A stretch of DNA of 64,000 nt from SELP01 sp035969385 (GCF_035969385.1 NZ_JAYKKJ010000008.1:1-64000), one strand, 5' to 3'; shown: positions 16,347-25,789, numbered from the stretch's first letter. Notes: a model not told the origin generated them from the letters alone. A program made the numbers and translations.

Positions 16347-17483
16347 ATGCGCACCCGTGCCGCCGTGGCCCTTGAGGCCGGAAAACCGCTTCAAATCATG
16401 GAAGTGAACCTGGACGGCCCGAAAAAGGGCGAGGTTCTGATCGAGATCAAGGCAACCGGCATTTGCCACACCGACGAATTCACCCTGTCGGGGGCCGACC
16501 CCGAAGGCCTGTTCCCCGCAATCCTTGGGCATGAAGGCGCGGGCGTGGTGATCGAGGTCGGCGAGGGTGTCACCACCCTGAAGCCGGGCGATCACGTGAT
16601 CCCGCTCTACACCCCGGAATGCCGGGAATGCCATGCCTGCCTGTCGGGCAAGACCAACCTGTGCACGGCAATCCGGGGCACGCAGGGTCAGGGCCTGATG
16701 CCTGATGGAACCACCCGGTTTTCGATGCTGGATGGGACGCCGATCTATCACTACATGGGCTGTTCGACCTTCGCCAATCACACAGTGATGCCCGAGATTG
16801 CGCTGGCCAAGGTGCGCGACGACGCCCCGTTTGAGAAGATCTGCTACATCGGCTGTGGCGTCACCACCGGGATCGGCGCGGTGATCAACACCGCCGGGGT
16901 CGAGATCGGCTCCACCGCCGCCGTCTTCGGTCTGGGCGGGATCGGGTTGAACGTGATCCAGGGCCTGCGCATGGCCGGGGCCGACATGATTATCGGGGTC
17001 GACCTGAACAACGACAAGGCCGAGATGGCCAAGAAGTTCGGGATGACCCACTTCGTGAACCCGAAAGATTTGCCCGAGGGCCAGTCGGTCACCCAGGCCA
17101 TCATCGAACTGACCAAGACCGAGAAGGACCAGTTCGGCGGCGTGGATTATTCGTTCGACGCGACCGGCAACGTGCAGGTGATGCGCGACGCGCTGGAATG
17201 CTCGCACCGGGGCTGGGGCGTTTCGGTCATCATCGGGGTTGCCCCCGCTGGAGCCGAAATCTCGACCCGTCCGTTCCAGCTGGTCACCGGCCGGGTCTGG
17301 AAAGGCACCGCCTTCGGCGGCGCCAAGGGCCGGACCGACGTGCCGAAGATCGTCGACTGGTATATGGACGGAAAGATCGAGATCGACCCGATGATCACCC
17401 ACACCATGCCGCTGGATGACATCAACACCGCTTTCGACCTGATGCATTCAGGGGAATCGATCCGGTCGGTCGTGATCTACTGA
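16347..17483 (+). CDS. adhC: S-(hydroxymethyl)glutathione dehydrogenase / class III alcohol dehydrogenase
   Basis: A 378-residue zinc alcohol dehydrogenase of class III. With NAD it oxidises S-hydroxymethylglutathione, formed from formaldehyde and glutathione, and it can also reduce S-nitrosoglutathione. Catalytic zinc ligands include Cys40 and His62; structural zinc cysteines are 92, 95, 98 and 106. The coenzyme loop is GLGGIGLNVIQG. Length and sequence are typical. GGGAG precedes the ATG and a terminator follows the stop. Formaldehyde from methylated compounds, such as those the 40020-45059 operon may process, would feed this enzyme. Confidence 0.95.
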   Translation: MRTRAAVALEAGKPLQIMEVNLDGPKKGEVLIEIKATGICHTDEFTLSGADPEGLFPAILGHEGAGVVIEVGEGVTTLKPGDHVIPLYTPECRECHACLSGKTNLCTAIRGTQGQGLMPDGTTRFSMLDGTPIYHYMGCSTFANHTVMPEIALAKVRDDAPFEKICYIGCGVTTGIGAVINTAGVEIGSTAAVFGLGGIGLNVIQGLRMAGADMIIGVDLNNDKAEMAKKFGMTHFVNPKDLPEGQSVTQAIIELTKTEKDQFGGVDYSFDATGNVQVMRDALECSHRGWGVSVIIGVAPAGAEISTRPFQLVTGRVWKGTAFGGAKGRTDVPKIVDWYMDGKIEIDPMITHTMPLDDINTAFDLMHSGESIRSVVIY

Positions 17484-17506
17484 TCCTTTCAAGTGTATGA
17501 AACAAG

Positions 17507-17535
17507 GAAGCCCGGACGGAACGCCGGGCTTCTTT
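17507..17535 (+). terminator. rho-independent terminator after adhC
   Basis: Stem GAAGCCCGG / CCGGGCTTC (9 bp, perfect) with an eight-base loop, then TTT. It lies 23 bases after the adhC stop; the converging TetR gene ends 28 bases further on. Confidence 0.85.
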
Positions 17536-17562
17536 CCCTGACAAATGGTGCCTGACCACGGC

Positions 17563-18183
17563 CTAGCCAGCCCCATACCGCGCCAGAAATGTCGCCACCG
17601 CCCCGTCCGCCACCCGCGCCTTTTCGGCCTCGGTCACGCTATCGGTCACCTTGAACAGTACCCGATGGACAAGGTCGGCCTTGCACAACTCGTTCATCTG
17701 GTCGGCAGCAAGGTCGAAATCCTCGATCCGCAATTCGCCCCGCGCCACGCCCATTTGCAGCACCGGCACCAGCGTCCGGCGCACCAGCCCCGGCCCGGTT
17801 TCCCAGAAGGCCCGTCCAATCTCGGGGAAACGGTCGCTCTCGGCCACGCAGATGCGATAGATGTTCTGCCCGAAGTCCGACAGATACTGGTCGATCATCA
17901 GCCGCGCGCCGATGGCCAACAGGTCCGCCATTGGCTGGTTCAGGTCGATCTGTCCCATGGCCAGATCCGCCTGCCGCTTGCATTCGGCGCGGGTCACCTC
18001 AATGAACAACTGACGCTTGTCCGGAAAATAACTATAGAGGGTTGCCTTCGACACCCCGGCAGCCCGCGCAATCTCGTCCACCGAGGCCCCTTCGAAACCC
18101 GAGGAAAGAAATACCTCGCGGGCGCCCTCAAGCACCTGATCGAACTTGCGTCCGCGTTTGATTTCCGGATTGCCGTCTGCCAT
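17563..18183 (-). CDS. TetR/AcrR family transcriptional regulator
   Basis: A 206-residue repressor-type regulator. The helix-turn-helix is at about residues 20-60 (ASVDEIARAAGVSKATLYSY), and residues 95-200 form a TetR ligand domain of the AefR-like kind. The start is the ATG at 18183, with AGAGG and a four-base spacer. The target is unknown; it is divergent from mbfA, so it could regulate itself or that gene, but the palindrome in the gap looks like an Irr site rather than a TetR operator. Confidence 0.88.
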   Translation of the reverse strand: MADGNPEIKRGRKFDQVLEGAREVFLSSGFEGASVDEIARAAGVSKATLYSYFPDKRQLFIEVTRAECKRQADLAMGQIDLNQPMADLLAIGARLMIDQYLSDFGQNIYRICVAESDRFPEIGRAFWETGPGLVRRTLVPVLQMGVARGELRIEDFDLAADQMNELCKADLVHRVLFKVTDSVTEAEKARVADGAVATFLARYGAG

Positions 18184-18277
18184 GTCACCTCTCATTGTTG
18201 GAATATAAACCGGGCGGTTCAGAACCGGCAAGGCATCCTTGGGTCCGTCTCTTGCAATCCAATAGGCAATTGTTAGA

Positions 18278-18292
18278 TTAGAACCGTTCTAA
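18278..18292. promoter_or_regulatory. Irr-type iron control element before mbfA
   Basis: The 15-base palindrome TTAGAACCGTTCTAA ends 13 bases before the mbfA start, next to the GGAG ribosome-binding site. It has perfect seven-base arms around a central C and matches the ICE motif bound by Irr in Alphaproteobacteria as I know it. Irr represses mbfA when iron is low, and a site overlapping the transcription start or leader fits repression. Confidence 0.75.
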
Positions 18293-18305
18293 ATTGGAGT
18301 GTAGC

Positions 18306-19283
18306 ATGATCCCCGGTGTTTCGTCCCGCCGCAACTTCAAGGAATTGTCCGAACAGGAAATCATCGCGCTGGCGATTTCCTCGGAAGAGGATGATGCAAG
18401 GATCTACCGAACCTACGCCGAACGGCTGCGGGCCGAATTCCCCGCTTCTGCCGCCATTTTTGACGGCATGGCCGAGGAAGAGGACGAGCACCGCCGCCGC
18501 CTGATCGACCTGCACGAGACGCGGTTCGGCCCCACGATCCCGTTGATCCGGCGCGAACATGTCGCCGGGTTCTATGCCCGCCGCCCGGTCTGGCTGGTGG
18601 AAAACCTCGGGCTTGACCGGATCCGGCAAGAGGCCGCCGCGATGGAACGGGATGCCCAACGGTTCTACGAGGCCGCCGCGGCGCGGACCAGCGATGCATC
18701 GACGCGCAAGCTGTTGGGGGATCTGGCCGCCGCCGAGGCAGGACATGAACAATCGGCCCACGACCTTGCCGACCAGCATCTGGGGCAAGAGGCCCGTGCC
18801 GATGAAGATGACGAAGCCCATCGCCAGTTCATCCTGACATGGGTGCAGCCGGGTCTGGCCGGGTTGATGGACGGCTCGGTTTCGACGCTTGCCCCGATTT
18901 TCGCCACCGCCTTCGCGACCCAAGACCCGTGGACCACGTTTCTTGTGGGCCTCGCCGCCTCGATCGGGGCGGGGATTTCCATGGGCTTCACCGAAGCGGC
19001 CAGTGATGATGGCCAGATTTCCGGTCGGGGTTCGCCGGTGAAACGCGGGTTTGCCTCTGGGATCATGACAACCGTCGGCGGGCTGGGCCACGCCCTGCCC
19101 TACCTGATCCCGCATTTCTGGACTGCGACGACCATCGCGATGATCGTCGTCTTTGTCGAACTCTGGGCCATCGTCTGGATTCAGAACCGGTTCATGGACA
19201 CGCCCTTCATGCGGGCCACCTTTCAGGTCGTGCTGGGTGGTGCGCTGGTCTTTGCCGCCGGGGCATTGATCGGGTCTGGCTAG
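18306..19283 (+). CDS. mbfA: membrane-bound ferritin A, iron exporter (rubrerythrin-VIT1 fusion)
   Basis: A 325-residue protein with an N-terminal ferritin-like rubrerythrin domain (about 1-165) and a C-terminal VIT1/CCC1-type membrane domain (about 170-325). The first part carries paired helices rich in Glu with EExxH-type diiron ligands (SSEEDDARIYR, AEEEDEHRRR, AAAEAGHEQS). The second has GLMDGSVSTLAP, the VIT1 hallmark, and roughly five membrane helices. MbfA exports iron and protects against iron and peroxide stress in rhizobia. The ICE palindrome just upstream supports the assignment. Confidence 0.92.
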   Translation: MIPGVSSRRNFKELSEQEIIALAISSEEDDARIYRTYAERLRAEFPASAAIFDGMAEEEDEHRRRLIDLHETRFGPTIPLIRREHVAGFYARRPVWLVENLGLDRIRQEAAAMERDAQRFYEAAAARTSDASTRKLLGDLAAAEAGHEQSAHDLADQHLGQEARADEDDEAHRQFILTWVQPGLAGLMDGSVSTLAPIFATAFATQDPWTTFLVGLAASIGAGISMGFTEAASDDGQISGRGSPVKRGFASGIMTTVGGLGHALPYLIPHFWTATTIAMIVVFVELWAIVWIQNRFMDTPFMRATFQVVLGGALVFAAGALIGSG

Positions 19284-19352
19284 CGCCGATCGGTGGTTTC
19301 CCCCGACCCGGTCCTTGGGTAAAAGGCATAGAACACCCAAAAGGAGCCAGCC

Positions 19353-20867
19353 ATGAGCCGTCCCAAACCCGTTGTCCTTTGCATTCTTGACGGTTGGGGC
19401 AAGCGAGCCGAGACCACGGCGAACGCCCCGGCACTGGCCAACACCCCGAATTTCGACCGTATCCTTGCCACCAACCCGAGTGCCGAGCTGATCACCCACG
19501 GGCCCGATGTGGGCCTGCCCAGCGGGCAGATGGGCAATTCCGAGGTCGGGCATACCAACATCGGCGCGGGCCGGGTCGTGGCGATGGACCTTGGCCAGAT
19601 CGACCTGGCGATCGAGGACGGATCGTTCTTTCAGAATGCCGCCATCATCGACTTTGCCGACAAGGTGAAAACTGCCGGTGGCACTGCGCATCTTATGGGG
19701 GTGGCGTCAGACGGCGGGGTCCATGGGCATATCGACCATATCGTCGCCGCCGCGCGGCTCTTATGCGCCCGAAACGTGCCGGTTGCCGTGCATGCCATCA
19801 CGGACGGGCGTGATGTGCCGCCCTCCTCTGCCGCGCCCTATCTTTCGGATTTGCAAGAGCGCCTGCCCGAGGGCGCGCGCATCGTCACCGTGATCGGGCG
19901 CTATTACGCGATGGACCGCGACAACCGCTGGGACAGGGTGCATGCGGCCTATGATGCCATGCGCTGGGGTGAAGGTATCACGCCCGCTGCGCCGCTTGGG
20001 GCGCTGGATTATGAAGCTGGTATTACCGATGAATTCACGCTCCCCGCCGCAATTGGTGGTTACGAGGGCATTTGTGACGGCGACGGGCTGTGGTGCCTGA
20101 ACTTTCGCGCCGACCGCGCGCGCGAAATCCTTTCGGCCCTGGCCGACCCCGATTTTGATGCATTTGATCGCAGGTGCGTACCGTTGTGGAGCGCGGTGCT
20201 AGGCATGGTCGATTATTCCGAACAGCACAACTCTTTCATGACCTCGGCATTTCCCAAACGCAGAATCGAAAATACGCTGGGTGCCTGGGTGGCGCAACAT
20301 GGGCTGACCCAGTTCAGACTGGCCGAGACCGAAAAATACCCGCATGTCACCTTCTTCCTGAACGGCGGCAAGGAAACACCCGAAACGGGCGAAGATCGGT
20401 TCATGCCGCAGTCGCCCAAGGTCGCGACCTATGACCTGCAACCCGAAATGTCCGCGCCCGAAGTGTCTGACAAATTCGTTGAAGCGATCGAGAAGGGCTA
20501 CGATCTGATCGTGGTGAACTTCGCCAACCCCGATATGGTCGGCCACACCGGTGACCTGGGGGCCGCGGTGAAAGCCTGCGAGGCGGTGGATGCCGGCCTT
20601 GGCCGGGCGCTTGCCGCGCTGGAAAAGGCCGGCGGCGCGATGGTCGTCACCGCCGATCACGGCAATTGCGAAACCATGGTCGATCCCGAGACAGGCGGCC
20701 CGCACACGGCGCATACGCTCAACCCCGTGCATGTCATCGTGGTTGGCGGGCCGGACGGGGCGCAATTGCACAACGGGCGGCTCGCCGATCTCGCGCCGAC
20801 GGTGCTGGACCTGATGGGCCTTGACCTGCCTCCGGAAATGACCGGCAAGAGCCTGATCGACAGATGA
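19353..20867 (+). CDS. gpmI: 2,3-bisphosphoglycerate-independent phosphoglycerate mutase
   Basis: A 504-residue manganese enzyme of the alkaline phosphatase superfamily that interconverts 3- and 2-phosphoglycerate in glycolysis. LCILDGWG gives the metal Asp, GQMGNSEVGHTNIGAG gives the phosphorylated Ser63, and the C-terminal metal site includes VTADHGNCE. AAAGGAG precedes the ATG. Its stop overlaps the EnvC-like start by ATGA, and ctpA and rppH follow in the same direction. Confidence 0.96.
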   Translation: MSRPKPVVLCILDGWGKRAETTANAPALANTPNFDRILATNPSAELITHGPDVGLPSGQMGNSEVGHTNIGAGRVVAMDLGQIDLAIEDGSFFQNAAIIDFADKVKTAGGTAHLMGVASDGGVHGHIDHIVAAARLLCARNVPVAVHAITDGRDVPPSSAAPYLSDLQERLPEGARIVTVIGRYYAMDRDNRWDRVHAAYDAMRWGEGITPAAPLGALDYEAGITDEFTLPAAIGGYEGICDGDGLWCLNFRADRAREILSALADPDFDAFDRRCVPLWSAVLGMVDYSEQHNSFMTSAFPKRRIENTLGAWVAQHGLTQFRLAETEKYPHVTFFLNGGKETPETGEDRFMPQSPKVATYDLQPEMSAPEVSDKFVEAIEKGYDLIVVNFANPDMVGHTGDLGAAVKACEAVDAGLGRALAALEKAGGAMVVTADHGNCETMVDPETGGPHTAHTLNPVHVIVVGGPDGAQLHNGRLADLAPTVLDLMGLDLPPEMTGKSLIDR

Positions 20868-21985
20868 TCCGGCGGCTTGCCCTTTGCCTGTCGTTCTGCG
20901 CCGGTCTTGCGCAGGCGCAGTCGGATCCGGCGACAGCAGCGCTTGCCGCGTCGGACCGGTTGGAACAGGCCAGCGTCATGCTGGGGCAGGCCGAGACCGC
21001 ATCCGACAGGGTCGCCGCCTTGACAGCCACGGTTCAGGCTTATGAAGACGGGCTTGTCGCGCTGCGCGACGGGCTGCGCCGCGCCGCCATCCGCCAGCGC
21101 GCCATCGAGGCGGACCTGAACGCCCGGTCGGGCGAGGTCGCCCGTCTTCTGGGCGTGCTGGAAACCATGGGTCGCGCGCCTGCGCCGCTCTTGCTGCTGC
21201 ACCCCTCCGGCCCGACCGGAACCGCCCGGTCCGGCATGATGGTGGCCGAGGTGACCCCGGCGCTTCAGTCCGAGGTGGAAAACCTGCGCGCGCAATTGGA
21301 AGAGGTCGCGGTGCTGCGGCAATTGCAGGACGGCGCGGCCGACACCCTGCGCGATGGGCTTGCAGGCGCGCAAGAGGCCCGGGCCGCCCTGGCCGTCGCG
21401 ATCCAAGACCGGACTGACTTGCCCCGGCGCTACGCCGAAGACCCGGTTCAAACCGCGCTGTTGATCGCATCGACCGAGACGCTGGATGCCTTTGCAAGCG
21501 GGTTGTCGATGACCATCGGTGGCGATGTTACCGGCGAGGCGCCCGATGCCACCGATCTGCGCGGGCAGATCGCGCTTCCGGTTCAGGGGCAGGTGATCCG
21601 CCGCGCCGGAGAGGCGGACGCCGCCGGGATCGCCCGGCCCGGCATCATTATCGCCGCCCGTCCCCGTGCTCTTGTGACCACACCCGTCGCCGCGACGCTG
21701 CGGTTTCGCGGGCCGCTCTTGGACTACGGCAACGTGTTGATCCTTGAACCCGCCGCCGATGTCCTTTTCGTCATCGCCGGTCTGGCCGAGGTCTACGGCG
21801 AACCGGGCCAGATCCTTCCCGAAGGGGCGCCGATCGGGCTGATGGGCGGCGAGAGCCCGCCGATTGACGAGATTTTGACTGAAACAGCCTCTGGCGGGGG
21901 CATACGTGCCACCGAAACCCTTTATCTTGAGGTCAGAGAGGGGCAAGGTCCGGTTGATCCCGCGACCTGGTTCGCGCTGCAATGA
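20864..21985 (+). CDS. EnvC-like murein hydrolase activator (degenerate LytM domain)
   Basis: A 373-residue exported protein. Signal peptide 1-18 (LALCLSFCAGLAQAQ), then a helical coiled-coil region (about 22-180) and a C-terminal LytM/M23-like beta domain (about 225-373). The catalytic HxxxD and HxH residues of active LytM enzymes are not visible: the usual site reads LDYGNVLIL. Like EnvC it is therefore probably an activator of amidases, working with FtsEX, here encoded at 2768-4347. It is translationally coupled to gpmI. Confidence 0.8.
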   Translation: MIRRLALCLSFCAGLAQAQSDPATAALAASDRLEQASVMLGQAETASDRVAALTATVQAYEDGLVALRDGLRRAAIRQRAIEADLNARSGEVARLLGVLETMGRAPAPLLLLHPSGPTGTARSGMMVAEVTPALQSEVENLRAQLEEVAVLRQLQDGAADTLRDGLAGAQEARAALAVAIQDRTDLPRRYAEDPVQTALLIASTETLDAFASGLSMTIGGDVTGEAPDATDLRGQIALPVQGQVIRRAGEADAAGIARPGIIIAARPRALVTTPVAATLRFRGPLLDYGNVLILEPAADVLFVIAGLAEVYGEPGQILPEGAPIGLMGGESPPIDEILTETASGGGIRATETLYLEVREGQGPVDPATWFALQ

Positions 21986-22038
21986 CAGGGACGGCAGGCA
22001 ACGCCCGCCAACGCCCTGAAAACGAGGTAGGAAAGACC

Positions 22039-23373
22039 ATGAAGAAATTCGCCATCGCCGCCGTCACCGGTTCGGTCCTTGGGCTTTTGGCCACGACACA
22101 GATCGCCGGTCCGCTGATCGCGCAGGAGGCGTCGCGCAATGCCAGCGTCTATGAACAGCTGGACCTGTTCGGCGATATCTTCGAACGAATTCGCGCCCAA
22201 TATGTGGAAGAGGTGGACGAAGCCGACCTGATCGAGGCGGCGATCAACGGGATGCTTACCTCGCTTGACCCGCATTCCAGCTACCTGTCGCCCGATGACG
22301 CGGCCGACATGCGGGTGCAAACGCGTGGTGAATTCGGTGGGCTGGGGATTGAGGTCACGCAGGAAGAAGGCTGGGTCAAGGTCGTCTCGCCCATGGATGG
22401 CACACCCGCGGACGCGGCAGGCATCCTTGCCGGGGATTTCATCACCGCGGTCGATGGCGAAAGCCTGCTGGGGCTGACACTGGACGAAGCGGTTGAATTG
22501 ATGCGCGGCCCGGTCGGGTCCGAGATCATCGTCACCGTGGTCCGCGAAGGCGAAAGCGAACCTTTCGATGTGTCGATCATCCGCGACACCATCCGCCTGA
22601 CCGCCGTCCGGTCGCGGACCGAAGGACAATCGGTGGTGCTGCGCCTCGTGACTTTCTCGGACCAGACCTATCCCAGCATGGAAGAACAGTTCCTTGAACA
22701 GGTCGAAGAGGCCGGCGGGATCGAGAACATCAATGGCGTCGTGCTGGACCTGCGCAACAATCCCGGTGGGCTGCTGAACCAGGCAATCATGGTGTCCGAC
22801 GCCTTCCTTGAAGCAGGCGAAATCGTGTCGACCCGGGGCCGCAACCCGCAGGACGGCGACCGGTTCAACGCCGAGCCGGGCGATATCACCGGCGGGCTAC
22901 CGCTTGTGGTGCTGATCAACGGCGGCTCTGCCTCGGCCTCTGAAATCGTGGCGGGGGCGTTGCAGGACCACCGCCGCGCCATTGTCGTCGGCACCAAGAG
23001 TTTTGGCAAAGGGTCGGTTCAAACACTGATGCCGCTTCCAGGTGATGGGGCCATGCGCCTGACCACCGCGCGCTATTACACGCCGTCGGGGCGGTCGATC
23101 CAGTCGCTGGGCATCCAGCCCGACATCATCGTCGAACAGCCGCGCCCGCGCCTTCAGGACGAAACCGGCGAAGAGGAGCAGCCCCGGCTGCGGTCCGAGG
23201 CTGACCTGCGCGGCGCGCTAAACAACGACAGCCTGTCCGAGGATGAAATCCGCCAGATCGAAGAGGATCAGGCCGCCGCCGAGGCGACAGCCGCGCTGCG
23301 CGAAGAAGACTACCAATTGGCTTATGCTCTCGACATCCTGCGCGGGCTGTCGGCGCTTGGTCCCCAGAACTGA
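22039..23373 (+). CDS. ctpA: carboxy-terminal processing protease (S41 family)
   Basis: A 444-residue periplasmic serine protease. Signal peptide 1-29 ends at AQEA, the PDZ domain spans about 85-170 (GEFGGLGIEV), and the catalytic core has NGGSASASEIVAGALQ with the Ser and KSFGKGSVQT with the general-base Lys. A Glu-rich tail follows. It trims the C-termini of envelope proteins and peptidoglycan enzymes. The ATG at 22039 follows GAGGTAGGAAAG; a longer frame overlapping the EnvC-like gene adds 19 non-signal residues and is less likely. Confidence 0.93.
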   Translation: MKKFAIAAVTGSVLGLLATTQIAGPLIAQEASRNASVYEQLDLFGDIFERIRAQYVEEVDEADLIEAAINGMLTSLDPHSSYLSPDDAADMRVQTRGEFGGLGIEVTQEEGWVKVVSPMDGTPADAAGILAGDFITAVDGESLLGLTLDEAVELMRGPVGSEIIVTVVREGESEPFDVSIIRDTIRLTAVRSRTEGQSVVLRLVTFSDQTYPSMEEQFLEQVEEAGGIENINGVVLDLRNNPGGLLNQAIMVSDAFLEAGEIVSTRGRNPQDGDRFNAEPGDITGGLPLVVLINGGSASASEIVAGALQDHRRAIVVGTKSFGKGSVQTLMPLPGDGAMRLTTARYYTPSGRSIQSLGIQPDIIVEQPRPRLQDETGEEEQPRLRSEADLRGALNNDSLSEDEIRQIEEDQAAAEATAALREEDYQLAYALDILRGLSALGPQN

Positions 23374-23381
23374 ACTGGTGG

Positions 23382-23440
23382 CGTGGGTTGAAACCCACCT
23401 TACGGGCGCATTGCTCCTGTAAGGTGGGTCTTGACCCACG
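23382..23440. repeat. GGTGGGTC palindromic repeat, copy 2 (double hairpin)
   Basis: Eight bases after the ctpA stop lie two inverted repeats, CGTGGGTTGAAACCCAC and GTGGGTCTTGACCCAC. They are joined so that ACCCACCTTACGGG and CCTGTAAGGTGGGT also pair across the element. It shares its core with copies at 14235 and 52760 and separates ctpA from rppH, so it may end or attenuate transcription between them. Confidence 0.8.
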
Positions 23441-23461
23441 CCCCCTGCCAAAGGTTTCCAG

Positions 23462-23944
23462 ATGACGCCCGAAGAGATCGCCCGCCTGCCCTATCGCCCC
23501 TGCGTCGGCCTGATGCTGGTCAATGCCGAGGGCCGGGTTTTCGTCGGTCAGCGGATCGACAACCATCAGGCCGCCTGGCAAATGCCGCAGGGGGGCGTGG
23601 ACCCCGGCGAAAACCCGCGTGAAGCCGCCCTGCGCGAGTTGTGGGAAGAAACCGGCATTCCTGCCGACCTCGTCCGGATCGAGGCGGAAACGGCCGAGTG
23701 GCTGCCCTATGACCTGCCCCATGACATTGTCCCGAAAATCTGGAAGGGGCGGTATCGTGGTCAGGAACAGAAATGGTTCCTTCTGCGGTTCCTTGGAACC
23801 GACGCGGACGTGAACATCGAAACCGACTACCCGGAATTTTCCCGCTGGATCTGGCTCGATCCCAAGGAACTGCTTGCCTCGATCGTCTCATTCAAGCGGG
23901 ATGTCTATGCCCGTGTTTTGGACGAGTTCGAGGAGAAGCTATGA
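23462..23944 (+). CDS. rppH: RNA pyrophosphohydrolase (Nudix)
   Basis: A 160-residue Nudix hydrolase that removes pyrophosphate from the 5' end of mRNAs and so triggers decay. The start YRPCVGLMLVNAEGRVFVGQR, the Nudix box at residues 44-66 (GGVDPGENPREAALREL and EETG) and the W(K)GRYRGQEQKWFL segment are classic RppH features. Length is normal. Its stop overlaps the next gene by ATGA. Confidence 0.94.
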   Translation: MTPEEIARLPYRPCVGLMLVNAEGRVFVGQRIDNHQAAWQMPQGGVDPGENPREAALRELWEETGIPADLVRIEAETAEWLPYDLPHDIVPKIWKGRYRGQEQKWFLLRFLGTDADVNIETDYPEFSRWIWLDPKELLASIVSFKRDVYARVLDEFEEKL

Positions 23945-24444
23945 AACTGACCATTGCCGCTGCGCTGATCTGCGCTGCCGGGGGCGCCAATGCCCTGTCC
24001 TGCATCCCGCCCGACCCTGCCGCCAGCTTTCAGCGCGCGGCAGAGGCGGAAGACAGCTATGCCGTGCTGTTCGGCACATTCCGCTTCGATCCCATTGACC
24101 TGCCGGGGATGGAACAGACGAACGACCCGAACTATCGCCCGCCCAGCGCAGTCGCCCGGTTTTCCGGGCAGGGCCTTGGCGCGGCAGGCTTTGCTTCGAC
24201 ATCCGACCGCAGCGTGACCATTCAACCGCTTTGCTTTGGCCCGTGGTGCGGGAATATGACGCCCGACCTTCCTACACTGGCCTTCGTCAAGGTTGGCCCC
24301 GACGGTGGCTATACGGTCGAGGCCGACCCCTGCGGCGGCTGGGTCTTTCCGGACCCAAGCCCCGAAATGATCCGCGCGGTCGAGGCCTGCATGCGCGGGG
24401 AGGCTTGCGAACCCGATTTCAACCCGCGTCGCAGGGGCAACTAG
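23941..24444 (+). CDS. secreted cysteine-rich hypothetical protein
   Basis: A 167-residue exported protein; residues 1-19 are a signal peptide ending NALS. The mature region starts with CIPPDP and holds further Cys in LCFGPWCGN, DPCGGW and EACMRGEAC, suggesting disulfides. I do not recognise a domain, though an opening of the form CxPPDP is seen in other small exported proteins of this family of bacteria. It is co-translated with rppH through an ATGA overlap and converges on the FAD oxidoreductase gene. Confidence 0.7.
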   Translation: MKLTIAAALICAAGGANALSCIPPDPAASFQRAAEAEDSYAVLFGTFRFDPIDLPGMEQTNDPNYRPPSAVARFSGQGLGAAGFASTSDRSVTIQPLCFGPWCGNMTPDLPTLAFVKVGPDGGYTVEADPCGGWVFPDPSPEMIRAVEACMRGEACEPDFNPRRRGN

Positions 24445-24448
24445 ACCG

Positions 24449-25789
24449 CTACTCAGCTCGCGCCTTCCATTCCTTCCAGCGGAGGACGGTATTCGCGCCG
24501 ATATCCCGAACCGCCCGGGGCGGCAGGCGTGTCGGCGCGGGTTCCCTGGTGAAATGCCGGGTGATGTCGCTTTGCACCCCGCAGGCCAGTTCGGCCGCGC
24601 CAATCCCGGTCAGCGTGCCCCGTGCCGTGCCCAGCCCGTTCTGCACGCAGCCCGAATAGACACCGTTTTCAATCTCGCCCATCACCGCGACGCCATTCAT
24701 GGTTAGACACAGGTGCCCGGCCCAGCTGTGGTCCATCGTCATGCCAGCAAGCTGCGGAAAGCGGCTGTCGAACTTGCGGCGCATTGTGCGGGCCGCGCGG
24801 TGCAGGTCGGCGGGGCTGGCCGCCATGCCCGACCGCAGCACGGCACAAGTCCGGGTGATGATCCGGTTGCCCCCCTGCCCGCTGTCGATCCGGCGCATGG
24901 TCGTGCCCATCGGATCGGAAGGGGTGATGCCCCAGCGGGGCTGCCCCCCCAGCCGCGCCAGCGCGTCGGCGTCCAACTCGCGGGTCATCGTCGCGAACAG
25001 GAACAGCTGCATCAACCGCCCCCGCGCCTGCCCGAAGCTTTCCAGGTGCCCGTTGACGGTCAGGATCACCTTGCCCGCAGTCAGACGGGCCTTGGGGGTC
25101 GTGACGGTCCAACTGTCGCCCTGCCGCGAAAACCCGGTCACCGGGCCGCGTTCGAACACCTGCACCCCGTCCCGGCGCAACCCATCGGCCATGCCGCGCA
25201 TATATCCTGCGGGCTGCAACATCACCGTTCCGGGGGTGTAGAGGCCGGACAGGTAGTGCGCGCTGCCGGTGATCTCTTGCATCTGGCGGGCATCCAGCCG
25301 TTCCGAGGCTTCGTCAAGGCTCGCAAGATGCCGCGCGTAGCTGGCGTTGTGCGCGTCCGCCGCCGGGCTTGCCGCACCGTTGATCTTGCCCGCCGGATCA
25401 AAGAAATTCCGGTCGATGCCGAAATCTTCGACCGCGGACGCGGCAAAGGCCTGCGCCTGCCGGTTCAGGGCGATCACCGCACGGTCGTCGCCCGATCCGG
25501 CGTAATCCTCGCTTGCCAGATCATGCGGCAGGTCGATCATGAAGCCAGAGTTGCGGCCCGATGCGCCCTCGGCCACCGCCCCCGCCTCGAGCACCGCGAT
25601 CCGGGCGCCCGGGGCAAGCTGGGTCAGGCGGCGGGCGGCGGCCATGCCGGCAAAGCCACCGCCGATCACCACGAAATCCGCAGTCTGGTCCTGTTCCAGT
25701 TCCGGCCCTTCTGGGCGCGGCGGCAGGATCGCGTTCCAGGCCGCCGGACCAAGGTGCACCGGCAGGCGGCGCGCGTGATAGGTCGTCAA
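24449..25789 (-). CDS. FAD-dependent oxidoreductase (DAO family, PuuB-like)
   Basis: A 446-residue flavoenzyme of the D-amino acid oxidase family. The FAD-binding GGGFAGMAAARRLTQ motif is near residue 43 and the GRNSGFM segment, shared with gamma-glutamylputrescine oxidases, is near 80. The C-terminal domain has GVYSGCVQNGLGTARGTL, the second FAD contact. It likely oxidises an amine or amino acid to an imine or aldehyde, which the aldehyde dehydrogenase whose gene overlaps its start would process. The substrate cannot be read from the sequence. Confidence 0.85.
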   Translation of the reverse strand: MTTYHARRLPVHLGPAAWNAILPPRPEGPELEQDQTADFVVIGGGFAGMAAARRLTQLAPGARIAVLEAGAVAEGASGRNSGFMIDLPHDLASEDYAGSGDDRAVIALNRQAQAFAASAVEDFGIDRNFFDPAGKINGAASPAADAHNASYARHLASLDEASERLDARQMQEITGSAHYLSGLYTPGTVMLQPAGYMRGMADGLRRDGVQVFERGPVTGFSRQGDSWTVTTPKARLTAGKVILTVNGHLESFGQARGRLMQLFLFATMTRELDADALARLGGQPRWGITPSDPMGTTMRRIDSGQGGNRIITRTCAVLRSGMAASPADLHRAARTMRRKFDSRFPQLAGMTMDHSWAGHLCLTMNGVAVMGEIENGVYSGCVQNGLGTARGTLTGIGAAELACGVQSDITRHFTREPAPTRLPPRAVRDIGANTVLRWKEWKARAE

